Positions 43,129-45,730 of a stretch of DNA of 45,730 nt are shown in pieces. Position 1 is the first letter of the stretch; each line of letters opens with the position of its first letter. Origin of the DNA: Gammaproteobacteria bacterium RIFCSPHIGHO2_12_FULL_37_14 (GTDB lineage: Bacteria > Pseudomonadota > Gammaproteobacteria > DSM-16500); contig MGXV01000040.1 of NCBI GenBank assembly GCA_001801485.1, forward strand, positions 141,788 through 187,517, written 5' to 3'. The position numbers and the translations under genes were made by a program. The notes beneath the pieces are model-generated. The model saw only the letters and a program-made list of their open reading frames with translations. It had not been told where the DNA came from and made no database searches.

Positions 43129-44652
43129 ATGGCATTAGCGATTGTTTATAGCCGAGCAGCATCTGGCATTCATGCGCCATTAGTGACCGTTGAAGTTCAT
43201 TTATCACCAGGCGTAGTGGGATTCAATATTGTTGGTTTGCCAGAAGTAGCCGTCAAGGAAAGTCGAGATCGAGTACGCAGCGCTCTGCTTAATACGCATT
43301 TTGAATTTCCCATTCGACGCATTACCGTCAATTTAGCACCCGCTGATTTACCCAAAGAAGGTGGTCGTTTTGATTTACCCATCGCTTTAGGGATATTAGC
43401 TGCATCGGGACAAATTCCTAAAAATATTCTCGCTGAATATGAATTTGTTGGCGAACTTGCACTCACAGGTGATTTGCGATCGGTTCGCGCTGTTTTGCCA
43501 ATTGCATTGGCGGCTTATCATGCTGGTAGGCATCTAATTGTACCGTATGAAAATGTTCAGGAAGCCGCTTTAGTGTGTCCAAGCAAGTTATTTTCAGCTA
43601 CCCATTTACTTGATGTTTGTGCCCATTTAACAGGAAAAAAATTATTAGCAGGGAGTAGTGCCCATTATCCTGAACGATCGCAACTCAATCAATGCGGTGA
43701 TATTGCAGAGGTGAAAGGGCAAGCTCATGCTAAACGAGCATTAGAAATTGCAGCAACGGGGCAACATAGTCTTTTGTTAATTGGTCCACCTGGTACAGGT
43801 AAAACCATGTTGGCTAGTCGGCTTCCTAGTATTTTACCGGATATATCAGATGAAGAAGCGCTAGAAGTTGCCGCGATTACATCGATCAGCAGTGGTGGCT
43901 TCAAGTCAGAAAATTGGCGACAAATACCTTTTCGTTCACCTCACCATACGAGCTCAAGTATTGCCTTGGTTGGCGGTGGTCGTCCTCCTAAACCAGGTGA
44001 AATTTCATTGGCTCATCGTGGCGTATTATTTTTGGATGAGTTACCTGAATTTAGTCGTCATGTATTAGATTGTTTACGAGAACCGCTTGAGTCAGGTTGT
44101 ATTACAATTTCCCGAGCAGCATTTCAAACAATATTTCCAGCTCGTTTTCAATTGCTTGCTGCAATGAATCCTTGTCCATGTGGATATGCTGGGAGTTTAA
44201 CAAGAGATTGTCATTGCTCAAATGAGCAAATCAATCGCTATAGAGGAAAAATTTCAGGGCCATTGCTAGATCGAATAGATATGCAAGTAGAGGTTTCGCA
44301 ATTACCTGCTGACGTATTCACTCAGGGAAAAAAAGAATCGTTAGAGTCTAGCAACTTTATCCGAAATAGAGTAATGATTGGTAGACAGTATCAACTTGCA
44401 AGACAAAATAAAAGTAATAGTGCTTTGTCTATCGCAGAAATGGATCGCTTTTGTGTGATGCAGCAACTGGCCCAAGATTTATTACAACAGGCAATGATAA
44501 AATTTAATCTCTCGGCACGTGTCTACCATCGCATCATTCAGGTCGCCCGTACTATTGCGGACATAGAGCAACATAGCTGCATTGCTCAAGCACACATAGC
44601 CGAAGCATTAAATTATCGTTGTCTAGATCGGGTGAGAATGGTATCACTATGA
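43129..44652 (+). CDS. comM: ComM / YifB family Mg-chelatase-like AAA+ ATPase
   Basis: 507 residues. The N-terminal Lon-protease-like domain runs to about residue 175 (VVGFNIVGLPEVAVKESRDRV). The AAA+ core has Walker A GPPGTGKTMLASRLP near residue 220 and Walker B VLFLDELPEFSR near residue 305, and a cysteine cluster (CPCGYAGS...CHC) typical of the family. The C-terminal Mg-chelatase domain follows. ComM is a helicase promoting branch migration in natural transformation. AAGGA lies 7 bases before the ATG. It stands alone after tRNA-Arg. Confidence 0.95.
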   Translation: MALAIVYSRAASGIHAPLVTVEVHLSPGVVGFNIVGLPEVAVKESRDRVRSALLNTHFEFPIRRITVNLAPADLPKEGGRFDLPIALGILAASGQIPKNILAEYEFVGELALTGDLRSVRAVLPIALAAYHAGRHLIVPYENVQEAALVCPSKLFSATHLLDVCAHLTGKKLLAGSSAHYPERSQLNQCGDIAEVKGQAHAKRALEIAATGQHSLLLIGPPGTGKTMLASRLPSILPDISDEEALEVAAITSISSGGFKSENWRQIPFRSPHHTSSSIALVGGGRPPKPGEISLAHRGVLFLDELPEFSRHVLDCLREPLESGCITISRAAFQTIFPARFQLLAAMNPCPCGYAGSLTRDCHCSNEQINRYRGKISGPLLDRIDMQVEVSQLPADVFTQGKKESLESSNFIRNRVMIGRQYQLARQNKSNSALSIAEMDRFCVMQQLAQDLLQQAMIKFNLSARVYHRIIQVARTIADIEQHSCIAQAHIAEALNYRCLDRVRMVSL

Positions 44653-44777
44653 AAATAATGAAAAATTTATCTATTATTTCAACCCTTTTTTAAAAAACTG
44701 ACTATACTTAGAAGGTAAATGGTTTTACGATATTTTAAATAAACGTTGCGGAACAAAAAAAGCTCGAGGAGAAATAC

Positions 44778-45185
44778 ATGTCATTAACATTTTATCCCCA
44801 TTCTGATGAAGTACAAAGGGGTTCGATAGAAGAGAGAATAGAAATTTTTATGGAAGCAGCTCACAATTATAAAGCTGTTATATTGGAAATGATTGCTCAT
44901 AGTGAGGTAGAAAAAGGTATGATTTTGGATCAAAAACAAGTCGCTCCTCGAGACTTAGTTTCTGCTTATAATTGGGGGGAAATTGCCCATATTTTGCGAG
45001 AACTACGCGACTTACCAGAAATTTCAAAAAGCGATAAAATTAAAAAAGCTGAATTACTAGCTAAACTAGCTGAAATATATGAAGTGTTACGCGCAGCTAA
45101 AATGCCTAAATTAGAAGCGGTTAGATTAGCCTTGATTAGTGAAGCTAATCAGTTGCGAGGCAGTGGCACATCACAAGTAGCATAA
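44778..45185 (+). CDS. Unrecognised 135-residue soluble protein
   Basis: An intact frame with a strong GAGGAG 8 bases before the ATG. No signal peptide or membrane segment. The composition is charged and strongly helical, with a Lys/Glu/Leu-rich region at residues 85-120 that could form a coiled coil. No family is recognised. A TATACT lies about 67 bases upstream as a possible -10. Translation is well supported by the ribosome-binding site; function is unknown. Confidence 0.7.
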   Translation: MSLTFYPHSDEVQRGSIEERIEIFMEAAHNYKAVILEMIAHSEVEKGMILDQKQVAPRDLVSAYNWGEIAHILRELRDLPEISKSDKIKKAELLAKLAEIYEVLRAAKMPKLEAVRLALISEANQLRGSGTSQVA

Positions 45186-45224
45186 AGGAGGCTGATTGCC
45201 AGAGTGATCATTTTTTTAAAGGAT

Positions 45225-45572
45225 TCACAATGGTTTTTGTTTTCCTTTATTAACGAAATGCATGATCAGAGATACAATGCATAAGATAAGAAAGATAAAA
45301 AAGGTGACTCTCGCTACTTCAGCTGCTACTAGTGCGACCCCTGTAAATCCTAGAATGCCCGCAATAATAGCAATAACAAAAAAGACTAATACCCAAGATA
45401 AAATTCCCACACTCAAACCGATTGCTAACAGAATAAAAGATGCGATGAATAAAATTAAAAAAATAAAAAAGATGACTTGGGCAATACTTGTCGCTGCTGC
45501 AGCAATACCGGTAAATCCTAATAAAGCAGCAATAATCGCAATCACTAAAAATGTTAGTACCCAACTTAACAT
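45225..45572 (-). CDS. Tandem DUF1328 (YtjA-like) small membrane protein
   Basis: 115 residues made of two DUF1328 units in one chain: residues 2-48 and 58-104, both starting LSWVL and containing LGFTG and FFIFLIL. About 31 of 47 aligned residues are identical. Each unit has two membrane helices, so four in all. Standard family members are about 54 residues with a single unit. A strong AGGAGG lies 7 bases before the ATG. Function unknown; single-unit members are often stress-induced inner-membrane proteins. Confidence 0.88.
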   Translation of the reverse strand: MLSWVLTFLVIAIIAALLGFTGIAAAATSIAQVIFFIFLILFIASFILLAIGLSVGILSWVLVFFVIAIIAGILGFTGVALVAAEVARVTFFIFLILCIVSLIMHFVNKGKQKPL

Positions 45573-45652
45573 ATAGCCTCCTGCATAGTGTTGTTACAAT
45601 TATAACATATAGGATTGCCACTCTCATGTGGCTCTATAATAAGAATTTTATT

Positions 45653-45730
45653 TTAGGCTCTTCTTGTTGAGTGGATATCTGGAGCGGTGCCTCTTTGAGC
45701 CTGTTGAATGAAGTGTTCATTAGCAAGGTA
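45653..45730 (-). CDS. Possible C-terminal end of a gene running off the window
   Basis: On the reverse strand a frame open from the window edge reads 25 residues ending RGTAPDIHSTRRA before a TAA. A second frame in the same strand is also open here, so coding status is unsure. No family can be recognised from this length. Confidence 0.25.
   Translation of the reverse strand, partial: YLANEHFIQQAQRGTAPDIHSTRRA

Noticed and set aside
45186..45224. Extra small gene after AAAGGAGG at 45184
   Set aside because: The ribosome-binding-like sequence is followed only by a few codons before a stop; no frame of useful length.

Overview
The window is an AT-rich stretch of a gammaproteobacterial chromosome. 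Gene content and order (rpsU-yqeY-dnaG-rpoD, lptD-surA-pdxA facing amgK-murU, coaD beside a YfhL-type ferredoxin, tsaE-mutL-miaA, hldE-gmk) point to the order Legionellales, most likely a Coxiellaceae-like host-associated bacterium. That placement is inferred from synteny and protein style, not from a database search. Both tRNA genes lack an encoded CCA end. Several proteins without recognisable relatives are wedged between housekeeping genes, as is common in Legionellales genomes that carry many secreted effectors.

Layout. 1-3.7 kb is accessory: the end of a VapC toxin gene, an unrecognised 445-residue protein, and a two-gene AbiE-type (type IV) toxin-antitoxin pair in reversed order behind a strong promoter with an overlapping palindrome. 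A tRNA-Ile2(CAU) gene, a DUF6790-like membrane protein and a small secreted cysteine-rich protein follow. 5.0-10.4 kb is the macromolecular-synthesis cluster read leftwards (rpsU, yqeY, an orphan gene, dnaG, rpoD). 10.5-13.8 kb holds tsaD, another orphan, plsY and orn. 13.9-19.7 kb is a transport block: two paralogous aromatic-amino-acid-type permeases flank a membrane protein with a spermidine-synthase-like domain, then a TerC-family protein. 19.7-24.4 kb is a tightly packed operon nnrE/nnrD-tsaE-mutL-miaA. 24.5-29.6 kb holds rpoZ, a small lipoprotein with its own terminator, gmk and hldE in one direction, waaA in the other, and a family 4 uracil-DNA glycosylase. 29.6-34.5 kb holds an NAD-type malic enzyme, coaD, ferredoxin, a TolC-type channel, a 161-bp non-coding mobile element and a MenI-like thioesterase. 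34.5-36.6 kb is a second accessory island: vapBC and a DUF4143 ATPase gene. 36.6-43 kb carries outer-membrane biogenesis (pdxA, surA, lptD) and peptidoglycan recycling (amgK, murU), then tRNA-Arg(CCG). 43.1 kb to the end has comM, an orphan gene, a tandem DUF1328 protein and the edge of another reading frame.

How the genes fit together: information processing (rpoD, dnaG, rpsU, rpoZ, mutL, miaA, tsaD, tsaE, orn, two tRNAs) and envelope construction (plsY, hldE, waaA, lptD, surA, tolC, amgK, murU) dominate. The accessory part is rich in toxin-antitoxin genes: two PIN-domain toxins and one AbiE pair.

The most notable non-standard signals are: a complete MITE-like element at 33805-33965 with 12-base terminal inverted repeats and an exact 8-base target duplication; a 22-base near-exact direct repeat that duplicates the 3' end of pdxA on the far side of the DUF4143 ATPase gene; the reversed AbiE operon with its promoter/operator; a 30-base perfect palindrome nearby; and a tandemly duplicated DUF1328 protein. 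No CRISPR array, prophage or biosynthetic cluster was seen.
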